Assembly: GCA_046328225.1 (NCBI GenBank)
Contig: JAXLWZ010000014.1
Location: forward strand, 31,981 to 95,980
DNA from: Amarobacillus sp046328225
GTDB taxonomy: Bacteria; Chloroflexota; Dehalococcoidia; Tepidiformales; Tepidiformaceae
DNA: 64,000 nt
Reading direction: 5' to 3'
Within the stretch, counting starts at the first letter, position 1, and each line of letters begins with the position of its first letter. The notes beneath the pieces were generated by a model that did no database searches, had not been told where the DNA came from, and saw only the letters and a program-made list of their open reading frames with translations. The translations under genes and the position numbers were made by a program. This document shows, in pieces, positions 1-8,008 of the stretch.

Positions 1-97
1 TGGTGCGCGCGGCGGACCGGCGCGTCCGGGGGCTCATGCCCACAATCGCCCCCGAGCGTGTATAAGTCTTCACCAGCAACGCACTGGTGGGGGCAAT

Positions 98-616
98 ATG
101 GATATCCGGGACATCCTCGTCGATGGCATCGAACAGCTTTCGGACTGGCTGGATGACGGCCTGAACGGACTGACGCTGGAGCAGGTGAACTGGCTGCCGG
201 AAGGCAAGACCGTGAGCATCGGGTTCCACGCCTGGCACATCACGCGGACGGCGGACAACATCGCGAACTTCGTGTTCCGCAAGCAGCCGCCAATCTGGCT
301 CTCCGAGGGCTATGTGGACCGGTTCGGGCTGCCGAAGAACCCGCAGGGTACGGGCATGCCGCTCGACGAGGCCCGCGCGCTCCAGATCGGCGACCTCGGA
401 CTGCTGCGCGAATACGGCCGCAAGTCGTTCGCGGCCGCAACCGATTACGTCAAGTCCACGTCCATCGAGGCGCTGAGCGAAGTGCAGATGGTGAGGCCGC
501 TGGGCGAAATGCCGCAATGGCGCGTCTTCCGGCAGGTGATCATGACGCACGGGTTCATGCACCTCGGCGAGATCAACACGAACAAGGGCATGCTCGGCAT
601 CGCCTTCAGCGTGTAG
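98..616 (+). CDS. DinB superfamily protein
   Basis: A 172-residue protein with the DinB/YfiT four-helix-bundle pattern: an early His-rich helix (GFHAWHITRTADN, about residues 42-54) and a late helix with THGFMHLGEI (about 149-158). The spaced histidines are the likely divalent-metal ligands of this superfamily. Members include thiol-dependent transferases and many proteins of unknown role, so no substrate can be named. The start is ATG 98 behind a GGTGGGGG ribosome-binding site; a TATAAG box lies at 61-66, and the leader can form a 6-bp hairpin (71-89). It converges on the PAC2 gene. Confident in the fold, not in the function. Confidence 0.75.
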   Translation: MDIRDILVDGIEQLSDWLDDGLNGLTLEQVNWLPEGKTVSIGFHAWHITRTADNIANFVFRKQPPIWLSEGYVDRFGLPKNPQGTGMPLDEARALQIGDLGLLREYGRKSFAAATDYVKSTSIEALSEVQMVRPLGEMPQWRVFRQVIMTHGFMHLGEINTNKGMLGIAFSV

Positions 617-641
617 CGGCACCCGCGACGGGCGGCGGCGA

Positions 642-1529
642 TCAGTCCTGGTCGTCGTCCTCGTCGGGCCGGGACTGGCGAAGGAAGTCCTCGATATCGG
701 AGAGGAGCTCCTCGCCCGCGGGCAGGCTGCTTTCCAGCGGCGACGCGATTTCGCCCGAATCGACCGCGGCCTCGAGGCGGCGGACGTAGTCGGCGATCTC
801 GGGGTTGCCTTCGAGCGCGGTGTTGACTTCGCCGACGAACCGTTCACCCGCGGAGGCGAGTTCGCGAAGGTCGAACGAGAGGCCCGTCATGAGCGAAAGG
901 CGGCGGAGCAGCGCGGCCGTGGCGTTGGGATTCTGCGACGTCGTGATGTAGTGCGGCACGTTCGCCCAGAGGCTGGCGGCGGGCACGCCCGACCGGCGCA
1001 GGGCGTCGTGGAGCACGCCCACGATGCCCGTAGGGCCTTCGTACCGTGAGGTCGTGAGTTCGAGCCGCGCGGCGACTTCGGGGTCGACGGCGGTGCCGGT
1101 GACGCGGACATCGCGGGTGTGCGGCACATCCGCGAGGAGCGCGCCGAGCGAAATCACCAGCCCGACGCCAGCCTGGCGATAGAGGCCCGTGTGCGCGCCG
1201 GTGAACGTCCGCCAGGCCATCCCGGGTTCGACGCCGATGGCGACGATGACGTCGTGAGGGCCGGTGGGGTTTCGTGCGTAGAAAAACTCGTTCTGCGGCC
1301 ACTTGATTTCGCGCTGCCCGCTGAAGCTCACCTGCACGGCCGGCCGCGATTCGCGAAAGTCGTAAAACGGGTCGGCATCGATGCTCGCGAACTTGCGCGC
1401 GCCGAGCCTGCGAACGACGAAGCGCGCGGCATCGGTGGCGGCGCTGGCGGCGTCGTTCCAGCCGGAGAAGGCCACCACCGCCACGGGATCGTGGAGGTCG
1501 GGCATGCGGTCGATGGTCAGCGCGTCCAC
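642..1529 (-). CDS. PAC2 family protein
   Basis: A 295-residue cytoplasmic protein of the PAC2 (proteasome-assembly-chaperone-like) family. The N-terminal part has the typical VVAFSGWNDAASAAT segment, then a mixed alpha/beta core with GTAVDPEVAARL and GPTGIVGVLHDALRR, where family members have a conserved glycine-rich stretch followed by a helix. The C-terminus is acidic (PDEDDDQD). Bacterial PAC2 proteins are common in Actinobacteria and Chloroflexota without a settled role; no proteasome gene is visible here. The GTG start at 1529 follows a TAGACT box by 6 nt and has no ribosome-binding site, so the mRNA is probably leaderless. Confidence 0.8.
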   Translation of the reverse strand: MDALTIDRMPDLHDPVAVVAFSGWNDAASAATDAARFVVRRLGARKFASIDADPFYDFRESRPAVQVSFSGQREIKWPQNEFFYARNPTGPHDVIVAIGVEPGMAWRTFTGAHTGLYRQAGVGLVISLGALLADVPHTRDVRVTGTAVDPEVAARLELTTSRYEGPTGIVGVLHDALRRSGVPAASLWANVPHYITTSQNPNATAALLRRLSLMTGLSFDLRELASAGERFVGEVNTALEGNPEIADYVRRLEAAVDSGEIASPLESSLPAGEELLSDIEDFLRQSRPDEDDDQD

Positions 1530-1535
1530 GGGATC

Positions 1536-1541
1536 AGTCTA
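1536..1541 (-). promoter_or_regulatory. -10 box of leaderless PAC2 gene
   Basis: On the minus strand TAGACT is followed by 6 nt and the GTG start at 1529. Spacing fits transcription starting at or next to the start codon. No convincing -35 hexamer was seen. Confidence 0.5.
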
Positions 1542-1582
1542 GCGCGCGGCTCACGCTGCGTCGTCGCGGGCGAAGACGCGAA

Positions 1583-1605
1583 AGGGCGCCCCGGTGGGGC
1601 GCCCT
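1583..1605 (-). terminator. Hairpin terminator downstream of clpP
   Basis: A perfect 10-bp stem (AGGGCGCCCC with its complement) with a 3-nt loop, 26 bp past the clpP stop. Read on the minus strand it ends in a short TTT run, so it is a weak-tailed intrinsic terminator. Confidence 0.6.
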
Positions 1606-1630
1606 CGCTGGTTTGGCATCGTGGGGCCGT

Positions 1631-2314
1631 TCAGCCGGCGGCGTTGACCGCGACCTGTGCCTGGCTGGGGCGCTCGAGGATTTCGTCGATGAGGCCGTAG
1701 ACCTTCGCGCCGTTCGGGTCGAGCCAGAAGTCGCGGTCGGTGTCGTGCTCGATCTTGTCCATCGGCTGGCCGGTGGTCTGCTGGATGATGTTGCGGAGGA
1801 CCTTCTGCAGGCGAAGGGTCTCGCGGGCCTGGATTTCGATGTCCCGGGCCTGGCCCTGGGCGCCGCCGAGCACCTGGTGGAGGTGGATGGTTGCGTTCGG
1901 GAGGGCATAGCGCTTGCCCTTCGCGCCCGAGGTGAGCATGACCGTGCCCATGCTGGCCGCGAGGCCGATGCAGACGGTCGACACCTTCGGCCGGATGAGG
2001 TTCATCGTGTCGAGCATCGCCAGCCCGGCGGTGACGGAGCCGCCCGGGCAGTTGATGTACATCATGATGTCCTTGTCGTCGTCCTCGCGGGCGAGGTAGA
2101 GGAGCTGGGCGATCACGATGTTCGCCACCATGGCGTCGATCGGGGTGCCGAGGAACACGATGCGTTCCTTGAGCAGCAGGGAGTAGATGTCGTAGGCGCG
2201 TTCGCGACGGCCATCGGATTCGATGACGAACGGCATGATGTCGCTGGGGCGGACCAGCGAGGCGTCGGGGCGCTTGCCCGCCGCGAGTTCCTGGATGAGG
2301 TCGAAGCTGCTCAT
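1631..2314 (-). CDS. clpP: ATP-dependent Clp protease proteolytic subunit
   Basis: Serine peptidase of family S14, the barrel subunit that degrades proteins fed by Clp ATPases. The chosen ATG at 2314 has a GGAGGG ribosome-binding site and gives 227 residues; an upstream in-frame start would add 17 residues of non-family sequence. The catalytic triad is visible: Ser121 in AASMG, His146 in IHLHQ and Asp195 in DTDRD. The oxyanion-strand motif GGSVTAGLAMLD and the GGAQGQARDIEIQA handle segment are typical. No propeptide is obvious. No clpX or tig gene adjoins it; the upstream gene on this strand is the isomerase-like gene at 2397. Confidence 0.95.
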   Translation of the reverse strand: MSSFDLIQELAAGKRPDASLVRPSDIMPFVIESDGRRERAYDIYSLLLKERIVFLGTPIDAMVANIVIAQLLYLAREDDDKDIMMYINCPGGSVTAGLAMLDTMNLIRPKVSTVCIGLAASMGTVMLTSGAKGKRYALPNATIHLHQVLGGAQGQARDIEIQARETLRLQKVLRNIIQQTTGQPMDKIEHDTDRDFWLDPNGAKVYGLIDEILERPSQAQVAVNAAG

Positions 2315-2396
2315 GCACCCTCCGTTAGTGATTCCAGTGTGCGGCGTGGCGGCGCGAAGACGCAAAGGCGCGTGCTATCGCCGCGATTGACCCCGG

Positions 2397-3317
2397 CTAG
2401 CGGAGGCCCACCGACGCGAGGAAGGCGGGCGCCCCGGCGACGCGCTCATCGGACTGGTGCTGGTTGATTTCGAGCGTGTACGCAGGAAGGTGGCCCAGCC
2501 CCTCGGTGATGTACCCCCAGTCCACGTCGCCGTCGCCGGGCGCGCGATGGTCGCCGATGCCGAGGACATCGTGGAGGTGCGCGCCGACGATGCGGCCGCG
2601 GTTCGCGCCGAGCCATGCGTGGCGGTCGTGGAAGCCGAGCCGGTGGAGGACCTCGGCGTGGCCGGTGTCGTGCCAGTACCCCGCCTGCGCCGGGTCGAGC
2701 CCTTCGAGAAGCTGGTCGTATTCATACGGCGCGGGGATTTCGTGGAAGTGGTAACGATTCTCCAGGCCCACCGCGATCCCGTGCGGCTCGGCGGCGCGGA
2801 CGATCTCCAACAGCGAACGGCGGGCGGCGGCGACGAATGGCTCCGCGGCGTGCAGGCGGGCGGCGATGGCCTCGGCTTGAAGGCGGACGAAGTGCGGCTC
2901 GTGGCCGCGGCCGCCATCGAACATGCGGCGCATCTCGAACTCGGCGGGGAGCATTTCGTAGCCATCGCCGACGGCGCCGAGGTGTACCACCGAGCGGGTC
3001 GCGCCGATGCGCGCGGTCCAGCGGATGCTTTCGACGGCAAACGCCACGGCCGCGCGCCGCTCGTCCTCGTCCGTGGAGGCGAGGTTCAGCTTGTGATTGC
3101 CGCGGCCGTCGTGATGCGCGACCTGGGGCGCGGGCTGGTGCACCGAGGTCACCGGGAGCGCTCCCGACGCGAGGATGGCTTCGAGCTTGTCCGGTGCGGT
3201 CGAGTGGCTGATCTCGATGGAGTCGTAGCCAGCTGCGGCGGCATAGCGGGCGAAGGCGGCGCCGTCATCGAAACGGGCTTGCTGGGCGTACATCGTGGAC
3301 AGGGCGAGGGGCTTCAT
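2397..3317 (-). CDS. Sugar phosphate isomerase/epimerase family protein
   Basis: A 306-residue TIM-barrel protein of the xylose isomerase-like/AP-endonuclease-2 superfamily. It has a short N-terminal strand (KPLALSTMYAQQA), IEISH near residue 36, SVVHLGAVGDG, the metal-ligand glutamate segment AVGLENRYHFHEIP, WHDTGHAEVL and GAHLHDV, a pattern of Glu, Asp and His metal ligands typical of these enzymes. Substrate unknown. Its ATG overlaps the stop of the upstream small membrane-protein gene by 4 bases (ATGA), so the two are translationally coupled. Confidence 0.8.
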   Translation of the reverse strand: MKPLALSTMYAQQARFDDGAAFARYAAAAGYDSIEISHSTAPDKLEAILASGALPVTSVHQPAPQVAHHDGRGNHKLNLASTDEDERRAAVAFAVESIRWTARIGATRSVVHLGAVGDGYEMLPAEFEMRRMFDGGRGHEPHFVRLQAEAIAARLHAAEPFVAAARRSLLEIVRAAEPHGIAVGLENRYHFHEIPAPYEYDQLLEGLDPAQAGYWHDTGHAEVLHRLGFHDRHAWLGANRGRIVGAHLHDVLGIGDHRAPGDGDVDWGYITEGLGHLPAYTLEINQHQSDERVAGAPAFLASVGLR

Positions 3318-3613
3318 CGAGGCGCGTCTCCGGTTTCGGGGTGCGGGGCGGTGCGCGGGAGGCTGAAGCGGCGCGCGGCCAGCAACAACGCGGGCGCTAG
3401 GAAGGCTACAACGAAGCTGAGCGCGAGACCGCGGCCGTCATCGAGCCCGAGGATAGGCACGGCGAGCGCGGCCACCACGCCCGCGAACAGACACAGCGGC
3501 AGGTATCGCAGGCCGGCACTGCCGCGCGTCTTGATGGAGAGCGCGAACCAGGGGGCGGCAGCGCACACGAGCCAGCCCGCGAGGAAGAGGCTCATGAAGA
3601 TCAGCGTGAACAC
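3314..3613 (-). CDS. Small hypothetical membrane protein
   Basis: A 99-residue protein with three predicted membrane segments (about residues 3-25, 36-55 and 64-81) and a short polar tail rich in Pro and Arg. No family recognised. The start is GTG, 41 bases after the rseP stop, and the stop overlaps the next start (ATGA), so it sits in a run dxr-rseP-this gene-isomerase transcribed together. It could be an accessory of the site-2 protease, but that is only positional. Confidence 0.6.
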   Translation of the reverse strand: MFTLIFMSLFLAGWLVCAAAPWFALSIKTRGSAGLRYLPLCLFAGVVAALAVPILGLDDGRGLALSFVVAFLAPALLLAARRFSLPRTAPHPETGDAPR

Positions 3614-3653
3614 GAGCCCCCCGAACTCCCCGCGGCCGGCGCGGGCGCGCGCA

Positions 3654-4847
3654 TCAGGAAACGATGCGCGCGATATCGAAGTAGGTGACGACGACGACGC
3701 TGGCCATCATCAAGGCGAAGCCGGTGAAGTGCACGAGGGCTTCTTTTTCGGGCGAGATGCGGCGCCCCCCGCGGAGAATCTCGACAAAGATGAAGAACAT
3801 CCGGCCGCCATCGAGCATGGGGATGGGCAGCGCGTTGAAGATCGCGAGGTTGAGGCTGAGGAGGGCGGCCATCTCGATGAGGGGGCGCCAACCGGCTTCC
3901 TTGATGATCTCGCCGGTCTGGTCGGCGATGCCCACAGGGCCGGTGAAGGCCGGTCCGCCGGAGCCCGTGCCGCCGCCACCGCCGCCACCCACGCTCACGC
4001 GCACTTCGTTGATGGTGAGCACGACGATGTCCCCGAGGTAGCCGAGGCCCTTCGGCAGCGCCTCCCAGGGCGGGTACCAGACGCTCTCCGTGTAGGGGTA
4101 GAGGAGCTCGCTGCGGGCGCATTCGCCATCCGCGCCGAGTTCGAGACAGGTGGACGGCGCGCCGATGCGGATGCCCGTGGGCCCCTGTCCGGCGGGTGGA
4201 TGCCAGCGCGCATAGACCTCGGCCTTGAGGGTCGAGCCCGCGCGGTTGATGACCCAGTGCTGCGTTTCGCCCAGGTTGAGGCGGTTCGCGAAGATGAGCT
4301 CGTTCGTGTTCTTGATTTCGCGGCCCTCGACTTCGAGCACGACATCGCCGGGCTGGAGGCCCTGCAGGGGCTGCGAACCGTCGCGCATTTCGCCGGTCAC
4401 GCGCGCCTGCGCGGCGGGTGATCCTTCGGCGACCTGGCTGACGAGGGCGCCGCTGAGGTCACGCTCGCGGGGGATCATGAAGCTGGCGGTCATCAGCAGC
4501 ACGGCGACGACCGCGTTCATGAACACGCCGGCGAAGAGCACGACCAGCCGCTTCCAGCGGGGCGCGGCCGCGAGCGAACGCGGGTCCGAGGGGTCTTCTT
4601 CACCGAGGAGCCGGACGAAGCCGCCGATGGGGAGCCAGTTGATGGTGTACTCGGTCCCGCCGCGCTTCCAGACGAGGCCTTTCACGCGCGGCGGGAAGCC
4701 GACGCCGAATTCGAGCACCTTGATGCCGAATGCCTTCGCCGCGACGAAGTGGCCGAGTTCGTGGACGACCACGAGCGCGACCAGCAGCGAAAGGAAGGGG
4801 AGCGCGGCGCGGAGGATGGCGACGGGGTCGAAAGCGACAAGGAACAT
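3654..4847 (-). CDS. rseP: Site-2 (RIP) zinc metalloprotease
   Basis: A 397-residue M50B intramembrane protease that cleaves membrane-anchored regulators such as anti-sigma factors. The active site HELGH is at residues 29-33 in the first membrane helix, and the third ligand lies in the LDGGR motif near residue 338. A PDZ domain occupies roughly residues 130-215 (LQGLQPGDVVLEVEG). A run of seven glycines near residue 287 precedes the catalytic C-terminal membrane segments, an odd flexible linker. The start overlaps the dxr stop by one base (TGATG), the common dxr-rseP pairing. No anti-sigma substrate gene is adjacent. Confidence 0.93.
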   Translation of the reverse strand: MFLVAFDPVAILRAALPFLSLLVALVVVHELGHFVAAKAFGIKVLEFGVGFPPRVKGLVWKRGGTEYTINWLPIGGFVRLLGEEDPSDPRSLAAAPRWKRLVVLFAGVFMNAVVAVLLMTASFMIPRERDLSGALVSQVAEGSPAAQARVTGEMRDGSQPLQGLQPGDVVLEVEGREIKNTNELIFANRLNLGETQHWVINRAGSTLKAEVYARWHPPAGQGPTGIRIGAPSTCLELGADGECARSELLYPYTESVWYPPWEALPKGLGYLGDIVVLTINEVRVSVGGGGGGGTGSGGPAFTGPVGIADQTGEIIKEAGWRPLIEMAALLSLNLAIFNALPIPMLDGGRMFFIFVEILRGGRRISPEKEALVHFTGFALMMASVVVVTYFDIARIVS

Positions 4848-6001
4848 CAGGCGGTGACTCCCACTGCCGCGGCACGCGCGGCCTGCCGTGCCCAGGCGTC
4901 GACGCCGAGCACGGTCTCCAGGTCTGGATCATCGACGCGCTGGTGCCGCGACAGCACCTGCTCGATGACGGCGGGGATGGCGGTGAACGGGATTTCGTGG
5001 GCCATGAAGCGTTCGACCGCGACTTCGTCGGCGGCGGCCATCACGGCGGGCACGGTCCCGCCCTGGCGGCCGGCTTCCATGGCGATGCGGAGGCAGGGGA
5101 AGCGGTCCATATCGGGCGTGCCGAAATGGAGCGCGCCAATTTTCGCGAGATCGAGCAGCGGCATCGGCGGTTCCGGCATGCGCTCCGGGTAGGCGAGCGC
5201 GCATTGGATGGGCAGGCGCATATCGGGCACGCCGAGCTGCGCCTTCACGCTGCCGTCGCTGAATTCGACGAGCGAGTGGACGATGGATTCACGGTGCAGG
5301 ACGACATCGACCTTCTCCATGGGCACGTCGAAGAGCCACATCGCCTCGATGGTTTCCATGCCTTTGTTCATCAGGCTCGCGGAATCGATGGTGATCTTGG
5401 GACCCATGTTCCATGTCGGGTGGTTAAGTGCCTGTTCGGGGGTCACGGCGGCGAGGGCGGCGTGATCGAAATCGCGGAAGGCGCCGCCGCTGGCGGTGAG
5501 GAGGATGCGCCGCACCGGATGGGCCTCTTCGCCCCAGAGGCACTGCCAGATGGCGGAGTGCTCCGAATCCACCGGGCGAAGTCCGCCGCCGCCTTCGCGC
5601 ATCGCCTCGCGGACGATGTGGCCGGCCATCACGAGCACTTCCTTGTTCGCGATGGCGACCGGCCGGCCCAGACGAAGCGCGTTCAAGGTCGGCATGAGGC
5701 CCGCGGCGCCGGCCGTCCCGACGAGGAGGATGTCGACCTCGGCGGCGAGGGCCATTTCGTCCATCGAAAGCCAGCTCGCACCCGTGGCGGCGAGGGCGTC
5801 ATCGAGGACTGGCGTGCGCGTTTCGGCCCAGGCGTAGCGCGGGCGGACGGCGGCGACCTGCTCGGCGAGGAGCGCGGCATTGCGCCCGGCCGCGAGCGCG
5901 ACCACTTCGAAGCGGCCCGGGAACTGGCGAATGACATCGAGCGCCTGGCGCCCGATGGAGCCGGTGGAACCCAGGACGGCGATGCGTTTCGGTGGTGCCA
6001 T
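4847..6001 (-). CDS. dxr: 1-deoxy-D-xylulose 5-phosphate reductoisomerase
   Basis: Converts DXP to MEP with NADPH, the committed step of the non-mevalonate isoprenoid pathway. The N-terminal Rossmann motif GSTGSIG, AIANKE, the metal and substrate motifs PVDSEHSAI and LTASGGAF, and WNMGPKITIDSASLMNK are all present; length 384 is normal. Two starts are possible: GTG at 6004 and the following ATG at 6001; a TACGAT box ends 8 nt before the ATG, so a leaderless mRNA is likely. It is followed by rseP with a one-base overlap. Confidence 0.95.
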   Translation of the reverse strand: MAPPKRIAVLGSTGSIGRQALDVIRQFPGRFEVVALAAGRNAALLAEQVAAVRPRYAWAETRTPVLDDALAATGASWLSMDEMALAAEVDILLVGTAGAAGLMPTLNALRLGRPVAIANKEVLVMAGHIVREAMREGGGGLRPVDSEHSAIWQCLWGEEAHPVRRILLTASGGAFRDFDHAALAAVTPEQALNHPTWNMGPKITIDSASLMNKGMETIEAMWLFDVPMEKVDVVLHRESIVHSLVEFSDGSVKAQLGVPDMRLPIQCALAYPERMPEPPMPLLDLAKIGALHFGTPDMDRFPCLRIAMEAGRQGGTVPAVMAAADEVAVERFMAHEIPFTAIPAVIEQVLSRHQRVDDPDLETVLGVDAWARQAARAAAVGVTA

Positions 6002-6009
6002 CACGATCC

Positions 6010-6015
6010 ATCGTA
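6010..6015 (-). promoter_or_regulatory. -10 box of dxr operon
   Basis: TACGAT on the minus strand, 8 nt before the dxr ATG (5 nt before an in-frame GTG). It faces the divergent promoter at 6099. Confidence 0.45.
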
Positions 6016-6098
6016 CGGCGTGCCCGGTGCGCGAGACAGCCGCGCGGGCGGGGGAACGACGGCACGAAGGCGGGCGCGCTCACAGCGGCGGCGGGAAC

Positions 6099-6104
6099 TA
6101 CCAT
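6099..6104 (+). promoter_or_regulatory. -10 box of leaderless ligase gene
   Basis: TACCAT followed by 7 nt and GTG 6112. The upstream in-frame ATG at 6103 lies inside this hexamer, which argues for the GTG start. Confidence 0.4.
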
Positions 6105-6111
6105 GCCGGGC

Positions 6112-7944
6112 GTGCCGCTCGATCGCCGTGCCATGGAACCGGTCCCCACGCGCGCGCTCGGCATCGTGCTCATCGCCATCGGCCTGGGCATCGCCGTCGC
6201 GGCGGCACCGGCGGCGTTCGCGCCGTGGCTGTACGACGACTTCACGCTGATCAAGCAGTCGGTTCTGCTGGTGGCGGGCGCGCCAACGCTCGTGGGGCTG
6301 GCGCTCACGGGCGAAGTGCTGCCGCGGCAGCGCGGGCTTCGGGTCGCCGTCGTGGCTTGGGTCGTGATGCTCGTGCTCTCGATGGCCACCGCGCTCGACG
6401 CCCGGGGCAGCGTGCTCGGCGTGTACCAGTACCGCCAGGGGTTCCTCACGCAGGCCGCGATGGTGGTGCTCTTCCTGGGTGCGCTGCGGCTGGCGGCGGA
6501 GGGGCTGCCGCGCTGGTTCGTGGCCGCCGCCGGCACGGGCATCGCGGCGTGCGTCGCCTACACGCTCGTGCAGGCCGTCGGCGCGGACCCGTTCGACTGG
6601 TGGATCGATACCTCGGACCGCGCCATCGGGACGATCGGGAACGCGAACGAGCTCGCCGCCTACGCGGTCATCTGGCTCGGGTTCGCGGGGCTGCGGGTGC
6701 GCGGCGAACGGCGGGCGCTCGCTCTCATGGCGGCGCTCGCGGCGGGCGCCGCCTTCGTGGTGCTCGAATCGGAGAGCCGGAGCGGCCTGCTCGCGCTGGC
6801 GCTGACGGCGACGCTCCTGCCCGCCGCATGGTGGGTGGCGAAGGCACCGTGGGCGGCCTTCGGTCCACGAGCGGGGGCGCTTGCGGGTGGCATTGCCGTT
6901 GGTGCGGCCGCGAGCTTCGCCACGGGCGGGCTCGATGGGTCGGCCGCGCGCATCCAGACGGGTGTCGTGCGCAAGGAAACGAGCGGCTCGACGCGTTTCG
7001 AGCTGTGGAAGGGCACGGTCGCGACGATCGCGGCCTCGCCGCTCACGGGGTACGGACCGGACGGCCTGGCGCTTGCCTTCCCCCGGCACCGGCCCGAGCT
7101 GGACGCCGCCTTCGATGACTACGACCTCGTTGCTCAAAGCAGCCACAACTGGGCGCTCGACACGATGGCGAGCCTCGGCATCCCCGGGTTCGCGGCGCTG
7201 ACGGCGGTGCTGGCGTTCGCGGCCTGGGGATCGGTGCGCGAGGCGCGCCGTTCGGGGAGCGTGGACGCGCCGGTCACCTGGTGCGCGCTCGCGGGCTATG
7301 GCGCGCTCACGATGGTGAACCCGGTGTCGCTGGCGGCGCAGGCGTGCTTCTTCGTGCTGCTGGGGATCGCGGCCGGGGAACGAGAGCGCGAACTGCCCCG
7401 GCCGGTGAGCCGCATCCGCCTGCGCGCGCCGGTGGCGGCGATGACGACCGCGCCCGCCGCGCTCGCGCTGCTTTCGATCGCGGCGCTGCAGGTGGCCGCC
7501 GATGCCCGCGCCGATGACGCCTGGGCTGCGACCGCGAACGGCGACTTCGCCACCGCGGCGGCGAAGTACGAAGAAGCAGCGAACTTGGTCCCCTTCAGCC
7601 GCCATTACGCGAGCGAGCACGCCTACGCGCTCCTCGCCCGGGGCTCCAGCGGCGACACCGAGGCCCTGCGCGCCGCAAACGACGCCTATGCCACCTTCGA
7701 TGACCTCTTCGGCATGGACTCCGGCGATGCCATCGCCCGGGCGACGGCGCTCATCGGGCTCGGGCGCCCGGAATCGCAGGTTCGGCCGTTCATCGAAGGC
7801 GCCCGCCGCCTGAACCCCCACGGCGTCTACATCGACATCTACACGGCGATTCTCGAGGAAGCGGCGCGCAACGGCGGCACACTCCGTTATGTGGAAAAGG
7901 ATCGCTGGGTGGTGGTCACACCCAAACCCTCCGGCGGCAACTAA
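6112..7944 (+). CDS. O-antigen ligase (Wzy_C)-like membrane protein with TPR tail
   Basis: About 610 residues. The first two thirds hold ten or more membrane segments with the O-antigen ligase/polymerase signature: a GTIGNANELAAYAV segment, SESRSG, and the large loop with SHNWALDTMASLGIPG, whose histidine is conserved in WaaL/Wzy_C proteins. After the last helix a soluble region (WAATANGDFATAAAKYEEA onward) looks like TPR repeats. Such proteins transfer or polymerise lipid-linked glycans outside the membrane; the substrate is unknown and no glycan cluster surrounds it. Starts at ATG 6103 and ATG 6133 are alternatives. Divergent from dxr, convergent with the chemoreceptor gene. Confidence 0.8.
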   Translation: MPLDRRAMEPVPTRALGIVLIAIGLGIAVAAAPAAFAPWLYDDFTLIKQSVLLVAGAPTLVGLALTGEVLPRQRGLRVAVVAWVVMLVLSMATALDARGSVLGVYQYRQGFLTQAAMVVLFLGALRLAAEGLPRWFVAAAGTGIAACVAYTLVQAVGADPFDWWIDTSDRAIGTIGNANELAAYAVIWLGFAGLRVRGERRALALMAALAAGAAFVVLESESRSGLLALALTATLLPAAWWVAKAPWAAFGPRAGALAGGIAVGAAASFATGGLDGSAARIQTGVVRKETSGSTRFELWKGTVATIAASPLTGYGPDGLALAFPRHRPELDAAFDDYDLVAQSSHNWALDTMASLGIPGFAALTAVLAFAAWGSVREARRSGSVDAPVTWCALAGYGALTMVNPVSLAAQACFFVLLGIAAGERERELPRPVSRIRLRAPVAAMTTAPAALALLSIAALQVAADARADDAWAATANGDFATAAAKYEEAANLVPFSRHYASEHAYALLARGSSGDTEALRAANDAYATFDDLFGMDSGDAIARATALIGLGRPESQVRPFIEGARRLNPHGVYIDIYTAILEEAARNGGTLRYVEKDRWVVVTPKPSGGN

Positions 7945-7954
7945 CGGACGCACA

Positions 7955-7982
7955 ACAGCCCGCCGGGGGGATGGCGGGCTGT
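7955..7982. terminator. Bidirectional hairpin between convergent genes
   Basis: Perfect 10-bp stem ACAGCCCGCC/GGCGGGCTGT with an 8-nt loop, between the ends of the ligase-like gene (+) and the chemoreceptor gene (-). It lacks a long T run on either strand. Confidence 0.55.
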
Positions 7983-8008
7983 CGCGCGATTTGGGGGGCT
8001 GAGACCGA

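Noticed and set aside
6001..7953. A 650-codon open frame on the minus strand opposite the ligase-like gene
   Set aside because: Arg/His-rich, no family pattern, exactly antisense to a gene with clear membrane helices; an effect of high GC at the third codon position.
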